From JAAYDI01 sp052034005 (GTDB taxonomy: Bacteria > Planctomycetota > Planctomycetia > Pirellulales > Pirellulaceae), in assembly GCA_052034005.1 (NCBI GenBank), contig JBPOJB010000059.1, positions 1-18,183 of the forward strand: 18,183 nt of DNA, given 5' to 3'. The notes below the pieces were generated by a model that worked only from the letters and a program-made list of their open reading frames with translations, had not been told where the DNA came from and searched no databases. The position numbers were made by a program, and so were the translations under genes. Numbering within the stretch: position 1 is the stretch's first letter; each line of letters begins with the position of its first letter. Positions 5,505 through 12,824 of this stretch are shown piece after piece.

Positions 5505-7319
5505 TCACCTGCCGAAGTAGTGCCATTTGTAGTCGAGTGTCACGTCCTGACCCTCTGGCAGTTCGAGCTGCCAGCGGGCGCGGCCCAGGCCGTTGAGGTG
5601 GAACCAGCCATCCGGCCAGCCATACCAGTGCCACCAGGTCGGCAATTCGGTTCCCAGACCCCACGCGTCTTCGCGCACGTTGAGTTGCGAGACGGTGGCG
5701 TCCTGTCCCGCGGCGTCGATCATGCCCAGGACGAAGCGGGTTACTTCGAGCTTGACGGGCTGCTCGGCGTAGTTATGCAGCTTGATGGTCCCTTCCAGAT
5801 CAAACCGATCGAACGGATTGCCGGCCCAGTTGGCCGCGTTCGGCGTGCGGTTGGTTTCCGTGTCTTGCTTGGTGACCGTGATGTTGACCGCCGAAGTCAG
5901 TTCCACGTCGACCTGCCCGCCGACGGGCGTGTAGGTCATCATGGATTGGCCGACCAACTGGCCGTCGCGCATCAGGAGTGCGGGGGCGGTGGTGAAGGGG
6001 TACGCGGAGCGGTTCGTGAGTCGTGCCTGATGTACGGCTTTTGGCGCCTGGAGCATACGTTCCAGCTCCCTTTGCTGCTCGTTGTTGAGTTGCTGGAGCA
6101 TCTCGCGGGGCGCGGCGACCGGTATCTTGAGTGTGTAGATGTCTTCATAGGGCACATCGAATTCGGCGACGGGCACGACCATCCGTTCACCCTTCTTGAG
6201 CGAGATGCCGGGCACGGCGAAGACGAACAGATCTTCACGCTTGTTGCCATCGGTGAAGCTCTCGCCCAGGTCGACGTCGGTGCCACCGGGAGCGGGCGTC
6301 GGCACGGGCGCGCGATGTTCGCCCATCCGCGCCACTTGGGTCTGGATCGCATTCGAGAACGCGAAGGCCGTTTGGGAACCTTCCTGGAAGTAGGTCGAGA
6401 GTTGGGCGACCGCTTGGCCCAGCGCAATGGGGTCGATCGTATCTTTGAATGCGAAGTGCGGGACACCGATCACGAGGTGCATCGTGACGTTGTCCAGGTC
6501 AATCATCTCGTTGATCAACGTGGCCTGCAGCTTCACATGGGCCTTCCCTTGGCCATCCAGTTCCAGTTTGTAGTTGGGGATCCAGCGGATTCCTTTCTGG
6601 AGGTAGACCATGCCGACCCGCGCCGTCGGCGTCGCCTGGCCGTCTTTCCATTGCAGCTGCAGCGACAACACATTCTGATCCTCCTCGCGCGGGATCATCT
6701 CCTTGGGCTGTTCGAGGAACGTCACTTCCTGGACGGCGTCCAAGGCGATGACGCGGTAGCCTTCGGCCGTCTGGACGACCACAATCCTGCCCACTTCAGG
6801 CGGCGGGACCGCCTCGTTGGCCGCAGCCGTGTGAGGGTCGCCATCCTTCCCGCGCGTGGGGATCGAGACAATCGTCCCCACGAAATGCTCCTGAGGCAGC
6901 TTCAGATGCACCTTGGCACCGACGTTGGCACGCAGCATCTCCTTGATGTTCAGCGCCGCCTGCTCGGACTTCACCGTGCGCTTGCCGGAGACCACTCCCT
7001 TGAGCGTCACATCCTCACCGGCCGCATACGGCCAGAAGGTCCCGATCACCGGGGACGGCAACCGGTCGAGATGCACGAGGCCCGTCTCCTGGACCGGCAG
7101 CTCGCCTTCGTGCAAGACGAACGCATGGCCGTCCTTGAAGACAGTCACCTCCCGCACGGGGATGCGCCCCAGCGCTCGCTTCTCGACCGGCGAACTGCCG
7201 CCATCGTCCGCATGTTCATCAGCGAGCGCCGGCAGGTTCGTCCAGCAGCACAGGCACACAATCAGACAATACAGTCGACCCATCACGCCGGCTTGACGCC
7301 TGAGATCAGCATGTCGCAT
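5505..7319 (-). CDS. Exported DUF4139-like protein
   Basis: A 604-residue exported protein that I place, with moderate confidence, near the DUF4139 family (mucoidy-inhibitor-like proteins of unknown function). The N-terminus (MRHADLRRQAGVMGRLYCLIVCLCCWTNLPALA, key parts only: basic start, Leu/Cys-rich core, ALA cleavage site) is a signal peptide. DUF4139-like cues are 'REVTVFKDGHAFVLHEGEL' at the start of the mature part, 'YLQKGIRWIPNYKLEL' near residue 240 followed by 'LINEMIDLDNVTMHLVIG', and later 'SMMTYTPVGGQVDVEL' and 'GTIKLHNYAEQPVKLEVTR'. It is probably all-beta in the C-terminal half. ATG 7319 is preferred for the GAGGG 7 bases upstream; ATG 7286 is an alternative. It follows the Gly/Arg-rich gene on the same strand after 114 bases, but has its own promoter with a predicted response-regulator site at 7394-7410. 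Confidence 0.75.
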   Translation of the reverse strand: MRHADLRRQAGVMGRLYCLIVCLCCWTNLPALADEHADDGGSSPVEKRALGRIPVREVTVFKDGHAFVLHEGELPVQETGLVHLDRLPSPVIGTFWPYAAGEDVTLKGVVSGKRTVKSEQAALNIKEMLRANVGAKVHLKLPQEHFVGTIVSIPTRGKDGDPHTAAANEAVPPPEVGRIVVVQTAEGYRVIALDAVQEVTFLEQPKEMIPREEDQNVLSLQLQWKDGQATPTARVGMVYLQKGIRWIPNYKLELDGQGKAHVKLQATLINEMIDLDNVTMHLVIGVPHFAFKDTIDPIALGQAVAQLSTYFQEGSQTAFAFSNAIQTQVARMGEHRAPVPTPAPGGTDVDLGESFTDGNKREDLFVFAVPGISLKKGERMVVPVAEFDVPYEDIYTLKIPVAAPREMLQQLNNEQQRELERMLQAPKAVHQARLTNRSAYPFTTAPALLMRDGQLVGQSMMTYTPVGGQVDVELTSAVNITVTKQDTETNRTPNAANWAGNPFDRFDLEGTIKLHNYAEQPVKLEVTRFVLGMIDAAGQDATVSQLNVREDAWGLGTELPTWWHWYGWPDGWFHLNGLGRARWQLELPEGQDVTLDYKWHYFGR

Positions 7320-7365
7320 CGCAGCACCCTCGCATACGTGAATCGGATTCGTCGGTCCGATTCGA

Positions 7366-7410
7366 AGTATAGCCAGTGCCGCGCTCCGCGCGTGTAACAT
7401 CCGCGTAACA
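7366..7410 (-). promoter_or_regulatory. Promoter and OmpR-type tandem site of the DUF4139-like gene
   Basis: GTAACA (7394-7399) and GTAACA (7405-7410) are perfect direct repeats 11 bp apart; on the minus strand they read TGTTAC-N5-TGTTAC. A -10 hexamer TATACT follows at 7371-7366, 22 bases beyond the repeats, and no good -35 is present. An 11-bp direct repeat in place of a -35 is the usual arrangement for OmpR/PhoB-family activators, one of which is encoded at 8456. Confidence 0.55.
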
Positions 7411-7433
7411 AGCCTGTCGAGCCCCGCGCGAGC

Positions 7434-8102
7434 CTATTGATCCCAGCGTGTCATTTCGCGCCGGTCGCACACGCCGTCGCCGTCCTCGTCCACGAAGGCC
7501 CGGCCCCATCCCGGACCGTTGCCCTGCCGAGCGCCGTAGCCCATGCCGCGCCCGTAGCCGTATCCGCGGCCGCCCATGCCACCGCGTCCCCAACCCGGAC
7601 CACGGCCCGCCCCGCGGCCCCATGCGTCCGGGCCGCCCGGGCCCATCGGCCTGCCGGCTCGGCCGCCAGCTCCGGCCCACGTCGGCCGCAGGTCATCGTC
7701 CCGCAATCGCAACACCTCCTTGTCCACCGCGATCACTTGAGCGACGTAATGGTGTTTGGGCATCTTATCCGTCCGGAACGCGGCCACCTCTACCCGTGTG
7801 CCTTTCGCCAACTTCTCGACGATCGAGGCGACACGCACGGCCGGCCCCAAGTGGATATTCAGCTCGGCGCCGTCGTCACTCGCCAAGATCAGGTGGGCGC
7901 CCAGATAGGATGGCCCGGTGGTCTGCTCGCACGGCTCCGTGACGATCTGGCGGACGGTGCCGGTGATCGACACGATGCCCGGCTTGACCGCCTGCTGGGC
8001 CACTCCGGTCGGATCCCCCATTCCGCGCTGCGCGAAGCTCGTCGCGGGCGCTCCCCACACCACCAACAGTCCCCACACTCCCAGCATTGCCATCGATTTC
8101 AT
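7434..8102 (-). CDS. Exported Gly/Arg-rich protein with a C-terminal EF-hand loop
   Basis: A 222-residue exported protein of unknown function. ATG 8102 is fixed by AAGGAG 8 bases upstream and opens a signal peptide (MKSMAMLGVWGLLVVWGAPATSFAQ). Residues about 35-135 look like a small beta-barrel ('GIVSITGTVRQIV', 'HLILASDDGAELNIHLGPA', 'GTRVEVAAFRTDKMPKHHYVAQVI'), possibly an OB-like fold. Residues about 140-198 are almost only Gly, Arg, Pro, Trp, Tyr and Met in RGG/GYGRG repeats. The tail carries a full 12-residue calcium loop, DEDGDGVCDRRE (205-216), with Asp at 1, 3 and 5, Gly at 6 and Glu at 12. The low-complexity part may bind surfaces, polymers or nucleic acid. It is first in a possible two-gene operon and divergent from the two-component system. 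Confidence 0.75.
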   Translation of the reverse strand: MKSMAMLGVWGLLVVWGAPATSFAQRGMGDPTGVAQQAVKPGIVSITGTVRQIVTEPCEQTTGPSYLGAHLILASDDGAELNIHLGPAVRVASIVEKLAKGTRVEVAAFRTDKMPKHHYVAQVIAVDKEVLRLRDDDLRPTWAGAGGRAGRPMGPGGPDAWGRGAGRGPGWGRGGMGGRGYGYGRGMGYGARQGNGPGWGRAFVDEDGDGVCDRREMTRWDQ

Positions 8103-8455
8103 GTTCGTACTCCTTCTGCTATCAGACCCCGACGGGAATCGTAAACCGTCGCCGTGCAGCTCACCAGCACGCTGCAGAACTTGCACACCGGTCAGGCAGC
8201 CTGGTGGCACATCTCTGCACGGTGTGGCGGCGACCGCAGCCCAGCTCCGCGCTCTCCACGTGTGACATCCACGCGGGTTTGTGTTAGAAAGCCTGCGGAT
8301 GAGCCGTTCCTAAGTCGCCATGCCTGGTTCCTATGCAAGGACCGTGCCAAGGACCGCCACCCGGTCCGTCGCAGCAGCCTGTTACAGACAATTTACAGCA
8401 GGGTGGGGGGCGGCGTTCTAGGATAGTAGGTGTGTTCCCATTGCGCGAGAGCCCC
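8103..8455. other. Divergent control region with possible regulator sites
   Basis: These 353 bases separate the Gly/Arg-rich gene from the response regulator gene. No gene is seen. The stretch around 8244-8294 resembles the control region at 7373-7418 in reverse-strand reading (shared GGATGT-ACACG, GAGCGCGG and CTGG). CAAGGACCG occurs twice at 8336-8344 and 8348-8356. The predicted response-regulator site of the plus-strand operon is at 8382-8398. Confidence 0.6.
8382..8424 (+). promoter_or_regulatory. Predicted autoregulatory promoter of the two-component operon
   Basis: TTACAG (8382-8387) and TTACAG (8393-8398) are perfect direct repeats with an 11-bp period, within GTTACAGACAATTTACAG. A -10-like TAGGAT stands at 8419-8424, 20 bases further. 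The half-site core TTAC and the spacing to the -10 match the site at 7394-7410, suggesting one regulator for both. Confidence 0.5.
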
Positions 8456-9193
8456 ATGACGAAGCGGTGCATTCTGACCATTGAAGACGATCCGGCGATC
8501 CGCCGCGGTATCGTGGATGCCCTGGAGTATGCTGGCTACGCCGTGTTGCAGACCGGGGACGGGATCGACGGCGCCCATCTGGCGGTCCATCGCCAATACG
8601 ATCTGCTGCTGTTGGATCTGGTGCTGCCCGGCAAGAGCGGTCTCGAGATCCTGCAGTTGGTACGGGAGACGCGGCCCACGTTGCCGGTGATCATCCTGAC
8701 GGCGCGCGGTGACGAGCAGGATCGTGTGGCAGGCCTGCGGCAAGGTGCGGACGACTACATGGTCAAGCCGTTCAGTGTCAAGGAGCTATTGGCGCGGGTG
8801 GAAGCGGTGCTGCGGCGGACACCCGAGCGACCGGCGGACATCGAGCTTGTCACGCTGCCGGGCGGCTGTGCGGACCTGGCGCGCTGCGAGGTGCGGTTCG
8901 ACGATGGGCAGCGGGTGGAGCTTTCCGAGAAGGAGATCGAGCTGTTGCGGTACTTGGCGCGGCACAGCGGCCGGGCGATCAGTCGCGACGAATTGCTGGG
9001 CAACGTGTGGCGGATCAGTCCGCAGGGCGTCTCGACGCGCACGATCGACATGCACATCGCTCGGCTGCGCGAGAAACTGCGCGACGATCCGACGACGCCG
9101 CGCATCCTGCTCACAGTACGCGGGAAGGGATATATGTTCGCCGTGCCCGACTGGGTGGCCGGGGTCGAGCGCCGCGAGCCCCCGGCAAGTTAG
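8456..9193 (+). CDS. OmpR-family response regulator
   Basis: A 245-residue two-component transcription factor. The receiver domain (1-118) has the acidic pocket Glu10-Asp11-Asp12, the phosphoacceptor Asp54 in 'LLLLDLVLPG', the switch Thr82 in 'ILTARG' and Lys104 in 'MVKPF'. The winged-helix DNA-binding domain (about 140-235) shows 'VELSEKEIELLRYLARHSGRAISRDELL', a recognition helix in 'VSTRTIDMHIARLREKL' and the wing 'ILLTVRGKGYMF', all typical of OmpR/PhoB. ATG 8456 is used; its ribosome-binding site is weak (GAGAG). The kinase gene starts 13 bases after the stop, so the two form an operon. The partner kinase should phosphorylate Asp54. Likely targets, by site matches, are its own promoter and the DUF4139-like gene. 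Confidence 0.95.
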   Translation: MTKRCILTIEDDPAIRRGIVDALEYAGYAVLQTGDGIDGAHLAVHRQYDLLLLDLVLPGKSGLEILQLVRETRPTLPVIILTARGDEQDRVAGLRQGADDYMVKPFSVKELLARVEAVLRRTPERPADIELVTLPGGCADLARCEVRFDDGQRVELSEKEIELLRYLARHSGRAISRDELLGNVWRISPQGVSTRTIDMHIARLREKLRDDPTTPRILLTVRGKGYMFAVPDWVAGVERREPPAS

Positions 9194-9206
9194 TGGAGTC
9201 CTCGAC

Positions 9207-11183
9207 GTGAAGAGACCCTGGCAGATCTGGACGGCCTACGCCTTGTGCTTGATCGTGATCTTGTCGGGCATGGCCTGGCTCACGTGGCACGCGACGGCGT
9301 TGGACCGTGCCGAGGCGGCCGCGCGCCGCGAGGCGGACGAGGCGCGGCGGCGCACGGAGTTGCAGGAGCGTGTCGCCATGGCGTTGTGGCGGATGGATTG
9401 GACGCTGGCGCCGCTGATCGCTCAGGAAGTCACCCGGCCCAGCTACACCTACCAGTCCTTTCTGGCGGCACCGCCCACGAAGAGTGGCAAGGGCAGCCGA
9501 GCGGATTACGCATCGCCCCTACTGACCCAACCATCTCGCTTCGTCGTGCTGAACTTCGATGTGGCGGAGAACGACCAGTGGCGCTCGCCGCAGAGTCCAG
9601 ATGAAACGGACATCCCGGACGCGGTCGCGGCCGGCGTGCCGCAAGAGACGCTGTTCCGCAACAGTTGTCTCCTGAACGAGCTGCGCAACAGCGTCACCTT
9701 CGAGCAACTGCTCGCGCATGTACCCCAGACACTCCTGCCCACCGGTAACACCAGCGATGGTGCCAACTACTACATGAACACCAATCCTGCCCTCCCGGAC
9801 CAGGGAGCGGGTGACCCGTGGCATTCGCAAACCGCCGCGGCACCCCCGACGCTGCCCATGCCTGGCAGCATGCAGAGTCAACCATCCACTCCGCAACCAC
9901 CTGGCCAACAGCAGGCCGCCGTGACGCAGGTCGAACAGAGCCAGATGGCGCAACAGGCGCTCGGGCCGCAGCAGCAGTTGCGCGACCGACAGGAGTTCCT
10001 GCGCCGCAACAGCGGGGTCCAGAACGTCGCGCAGTCACTGCGGACCCAAGTCACGTCGAATGCCGCATACGTGCCCGACGCGGGTGCGGTGCAGGAGGGC
10101 ACGAGTCGACCGATCTGGGTCGGCGACAAGCTGGTACTCGCGCGCCGCGTCGTGTCCGATGGCCAGATCCGGATCCAAGGCTGCTGGCTCGATTGGCCGG
10201 AAATCAAGCGCATGCTGCAGCAGGAAGTCGCAGACCTGTTCCCGGTGCTCGACCTGTTGCCCGTCACCGAGGCCACGCAGGTGGCTCCGGGCCGGCTCCT
10301 GGCCACGTTGCCCGTGCAGTTGTGGTTGCCGTCGGCGGAGTTGGCCGGTGCAACCACCGGCGCTGCCGCGCCGTCGGCCCGCGTATCGGCGGTCCGCATT
10401 TCGCTGTTGATCGCCTGGTGCTGCCTGCTGCTCGGCGGCGCCACCGCGGCACTCATGCTGCACAGCGTCCTGGCACTGAGTGAACGGCGTGCGGCGTTCG
10501 TGTCGGCCGTCACGCACGAACTGCGCTCACCGCTGACGACCTTCCGGATGTACGCCGAGATGCTGGCAGAGGGCATGGTGCGCGACGACGCACAGCGCAA
10601 GACGTACCTCGAAACACTCCGCGTGGAAGCGGACCGGCTCTCCCACTTGGTGGACAACGTGCTGCAATACGCGCGGTTGGAGCGCGGTCGCAGCGGGCGG
10701 CGTTGCGTGTCGATCGAGTTGGAGCAGCTGGTGCGGCAGACGACCGAACGCCTGCCGCAGCGCGCGAAGCAGGCCGGCATGACACTACAGGAATCGCCTT
10801 CGCCCGTGGCGGCACGACAAGTCGTGTGGACCGACCCGGCCGCCGTCGAGCAGATACTCTTCAATCTGGTCGACAACGCCTGCAAATACGCGTCTTCCGC
10901 GCATGACCGACGCATCCATGTCCAATGGTCGCTCGGCAACGGCGTCGCCCAGGTCCTCGTCACGGACCACGGTCCCGGCATCTCCCCCGAACAACTCAAG
11001 AAGCTCTTCCATCCGTTCTCCAAGACCGACCAGGAGGCGGCCCAATCGGCGCCCGGCATCGGGCTTGGGCTCGCCCTGTGCCAGCGGTTGGCCAAAGACG
11101 TCGGCGGCACGCTCACGTACAGGCCCAACCCCGGCAGCGGCGCCGCGTCCCTCTTGGAACTGCCCTTGGAGAAAGCCTTGTAG
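9207..11183 (+). CDS. Sensor histidine kinase with a large Gln-rich extracytoplasmic domain
   Basis: A 658-residue membrane kinase, partner of the adjacent regulator. The GTG at 9207 is taken as start: GGAG lies 8 bases upstream and the product opens with a membrane helix (residues about 5-25). A Glu/Arg-rich helix follows ('RAEAAARREADEARRR'), then an extracytoplasmic region to about residue 395. Within it, residues about 205-285 are a Gln/Pro/Met-rich low-complexity insert, apparently a flexible loop. The second membrane helix (about 397-420) leads to the HisKA dimerisation helix with phospho-acceptor His437 in 'VTHELRSPLTT', then the HATPase_c domain with N box 'NLVDNACKYA' (Asn557), G1 'DHGPGIS' (Asp587), F box 'LFHPFSK' and G2 'GIGLGLAL'. 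No HAMP or PAS domain is evident. The signal is unknown; no named sensor family was recognised. Confidence 0.93.
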   Translation: MKRPWQIWTAYALCLIVILSGMAWLTWHATALDRAEAAARREADEARRRTELQERVAMALWRMDWTLAPLIAQEVTRPSYTYQSFLAAPPTKSGKGSRADYASPLLTQPSRFVVLNFDVAENDQWRSPQSPDETDIPDAVAAGVPQETLFRNSCLLNELRNSVTFEQLLAHVPQTLLPTGNTSDGANYYMNTNPALPDQGAGDPWHSQTAAAPPTLPMPGSMQSQPSTPQPPGQQQAAVTQVEQSQMAQQALGPQQQLRDRQEFLRRNSGVQNVAQSLRTQVTSNAAYVPDAGAVQEGTSRPIWVGDKLVLARRVVSDGQIRIQGCWLDWPEIKRMLQQEVADLFPVLDLLPVTEATQVAPGRLLATLPVQLWLPSAELAGATTGAAAPSARVSAVRISLLIAWCCLLLGGATAALMLHSVLALSERRAAFVSAVTHELRSPLTTFRMYAEMLAEGMVRDDAQRKTYLETLRVEADRLSHLVDNVLQYARLERGRSGRRCVSIELEQLVRQTTERLPQRAKQAGMTLQESPSPVAARQVVWTDPAAVEQILFNLVDNACKYASSAHDRRIHVQWSLGNGVAQVLVTDHGPGISPEQLKKLFHPFSKTDQEAAQSAPGIGLGLALCQRLAKDVGGTLTYRPNPGSGAASLLELPLEKAL

Positions 11184-11250
11184 GGTGTGCCAAGCTCGCC
11201 GCGACAGACTCGCCAACGTCAACCGCTCAACCGGCGAGCGCGGGCACACC
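11184..11250. repeat. Nested inverted repeat between convergent genes
   Basis: GGTGTGCC (11184-11191) pairs with GGCACACC (11243-11250), and GCTCGCCG (11194-11201) with CGGCGAGC (11232-11239). The two 8-bp stems stack with a 2/3-base internal loop and a 30-base apical loop. It begins directly at the kinase stop codon. No T tract follows, so it is either an unusual terminator, a transcript-protecting hairpin, or a repeat element. Confidence 0.75.
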
Positions 11251-11319
11251 AAGCACCTTGCTCGTCACTCTGCACTCCCTCCGCCCTCCCAGCTCCCCCT
11301 ATCGCCCATCGCCTGTCGC

Positions 11320-12063
11320 CTATCGCCGTTTCCCACAGCTGCGGCAGTACCAAGGCGGTTCAAGTCCGTGCGCTTCGAGCAACGCCGTATCCTCCAACAG
11401 CGCCTGCATCGGACCGTCGGCGACGACTGTACGGTGGTCGAGGATCACCAGCCGCTCGCATACGTCCGCGGCGCGCGCCAGGTCCTGGCTGGTGACGATC
11501 CGCGTCCCCGAGAACTCGCGGACGATCGTGGTCACAGCGCGGGCGCCCCGCGCATCCAGGTTGGCCCAGGGTTCGTCCAACGCCAGCACCGTGGGCCGAC
11601 AGGCGAGCACCGCGGCGATGGCCGCCCGCCGTTTCTCACCGCCCGACAGGTGGCGCGCGCTGCGCTGCTCGTAGCCCGTCAAACCGGTCGCCTCCAGGGA
11701 CGCGCGCACACGCTGCGCGACCTCGTCCGCCGAACATCGCTGATTGCGCGGCCCGAACGCCACGTCTTCCTCGACCGTCGGACAGAACAGCTGGTCATCC
11801 GGATCCTGGAACACCAGCCCCAATTGCCGGTTCGCCATCGGCGGTATCCCGTCGATCTCCACGGTCCCGACGCCGCGCAGCAGTCCGGCCAGGATGAGCA
11901 GCAGGGTGCTCTTGCCGGCGCCGTTCGGGCCGGCCAGGCACACCGACTCGCCCCGTTGGATCGACAAGGTCACCTGTTCCAGCGCCGCGGTGCCGTCGGG
12001 GTAGCGAAACGACAGGTCGCGAATCTGAACGCTCGGCGCCGGCGGGCAAGGAGATGAAGTCAT
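11320..12063 (-). CDS. nikO: Nickel/cobalt ECF transporter ATPase
   Basis: A 247-residue ABC ATPase that powers the ECF metal transporter. Key motifs: Walker A GPNGAGKST (about 43-51), Q-loop 'VFQDPDDQLF' (the DPDDQ form is characteristic of CbiO/NikO/EcfA), signature LSGGEKRR, Walker B 'VLALDEPWANLD'. The switch region reads 'RIVTSQDLARAAD': the usual His of the H-loop is replaced by Gln193. The tail ends WYCRSCGKRR, a possible one-half zinc knuckle. ATG 12063 overlaps the nikQ stop in ATGA, so translation is coupled. Nickel rather than cobalt is inferred from the linked NikR. It converges with the kinase gene. Confidence 0.9.
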   Translation of the reverse strand: MTSSPCPPAPSVQIRDLSFRYPDGTAALEQVTLSIQRGESVCLAGPNGAGKSTLLLILAGLLRGVGTVEIDGIPPMANRQLGLVFQDPDDQLFCPTVEEDVAFGPRNQRCSADEVAQRVRASLEATGLTGYEQRSARHLSGGEKRRAAIAAVLACRPTVLALDEPWANLDARGARAVTTIVREFSGTRIVTSQDLARAADVCERLVILDHRTVVADGPMQALLEDTALLEAHGLEPPWYCRSCGKRR

Positions 12064-12821
12064 CGCAGCCAGATCCTTACAGCCACCAGGGCGGACAGCA
12101 CGACGATCAGGGCCATGGCATCTGCGGCACCCAGGGCGAGTTGGCGCGAGAGCGGCATGGAACCGCGATACCCGCGCTGGACCATCGCACCATAGACCCG
12201 CTCCGCCCGCTCGTAGCTGCGCAGGAACAGCTGGCCGATCAGCTGCCCGATCAACAGCGTCTGGCCCAGCCACCGGGGCCGGTACCCGCGCGCCGCGGCC
12301 GCGCGTCGCAGCCGGCCCGCTTCTTCGATCAGGACGAACAGGTAGCGGTAGGTCAGCGTCAGGCCGTCGACCAGGATGGCGGGCGCGCCCAGTCTCCGCA
12401 GCCCGCCGACCAGCGCCGGGAAGGGCGTTGTCGCGGCCAGCAGAACAGCCGCGGCAACCCCCAGCGACGACTTGACGGCGACGCCCGCCAGCAGCCACAG
12501 CCCGAACAGAGACAGCCGCAGGGCGCCTCCCCAGAGTTCGACCACCGGACCGCCGTGGAGAAACGGCAGCCAGGCGGCCGCCAACAGGGAGAACGGCAGC
12601 ACGGCCGCCGCCCGCACCGCCACATACCGCACGGGGACCCGTGCCCAGGCGATCGCCCACAGGAGGAGTCCCGCATAGCCGACAAACGCCGCCACTCGCG
12701 TCGGCGGCGTCGATACAACGAACACCGCATAGGCCAACGTCAGGACGAGCTTGGTCCGCGGATCCAGCCGATGCACCGGCGTGTTCAGCAGGTTGACGTC
12801 AATGGCAGTGAATCGATCCAA
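12060..12821 (-). CDS. nikQ: ECF transporter transmembrane (T) component
   Basis: A 253-residue membrane protein of the CbiQ/NikQ (EcfT) family, which couples ATP hydrolysis to movement of the metal-binding component. It has about five to six hydrophobic helices and the N-terminal 'HRLDPRTKL' typical of the family. The two cytoplasmic coupling motifs appear as 'AAARGYRPRWLG' (near residue 195) and 'VQRGYRGSMPL' (near residue 222), whose Arg residues dock on the ATPases. The start is TTG at 12821, 3 bases after the nikMN stop; an in-frame stop lies just upstream and no ATG fits, and 'MDRFTAIDVN' matches the usual CbiQ N-terminus. A weak AAGAGA serves as ribosome-binding site. Confidence 0.9.
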   Translation of the reverse strand: MDRFTAIDVNLLNTPVHRLDPRTKLVLTLAYAVFVVSTPPTRVAAFVGYAGLLLWAIAWARVPVRYVAVRAAAVLPFSLLAAAWLPFLHGGPVVELWGGALRLSLFGLWLLAGVAVKSSLGVAAAVLLAATTPFPALVGGLRRLGAPAILVDGLTLTYRYLFVLIEEAGRLRRAAAARGYRPRWLGQTLLIGQLIGQLFLRSYERAERVYGAMVQRGYRGSMPLSRQLALGAADAMALIVVLSALVAVRIWLR

Positions 12822-12824
12822 CGT

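Noticed and set aside
5520..7397. A 625-codon plus-strand open frame opposite the DUF4139-like gene
   Set aside because: Its composition is that of an antisense shadow; the minus-strand product has a signal peptide and family motifs.
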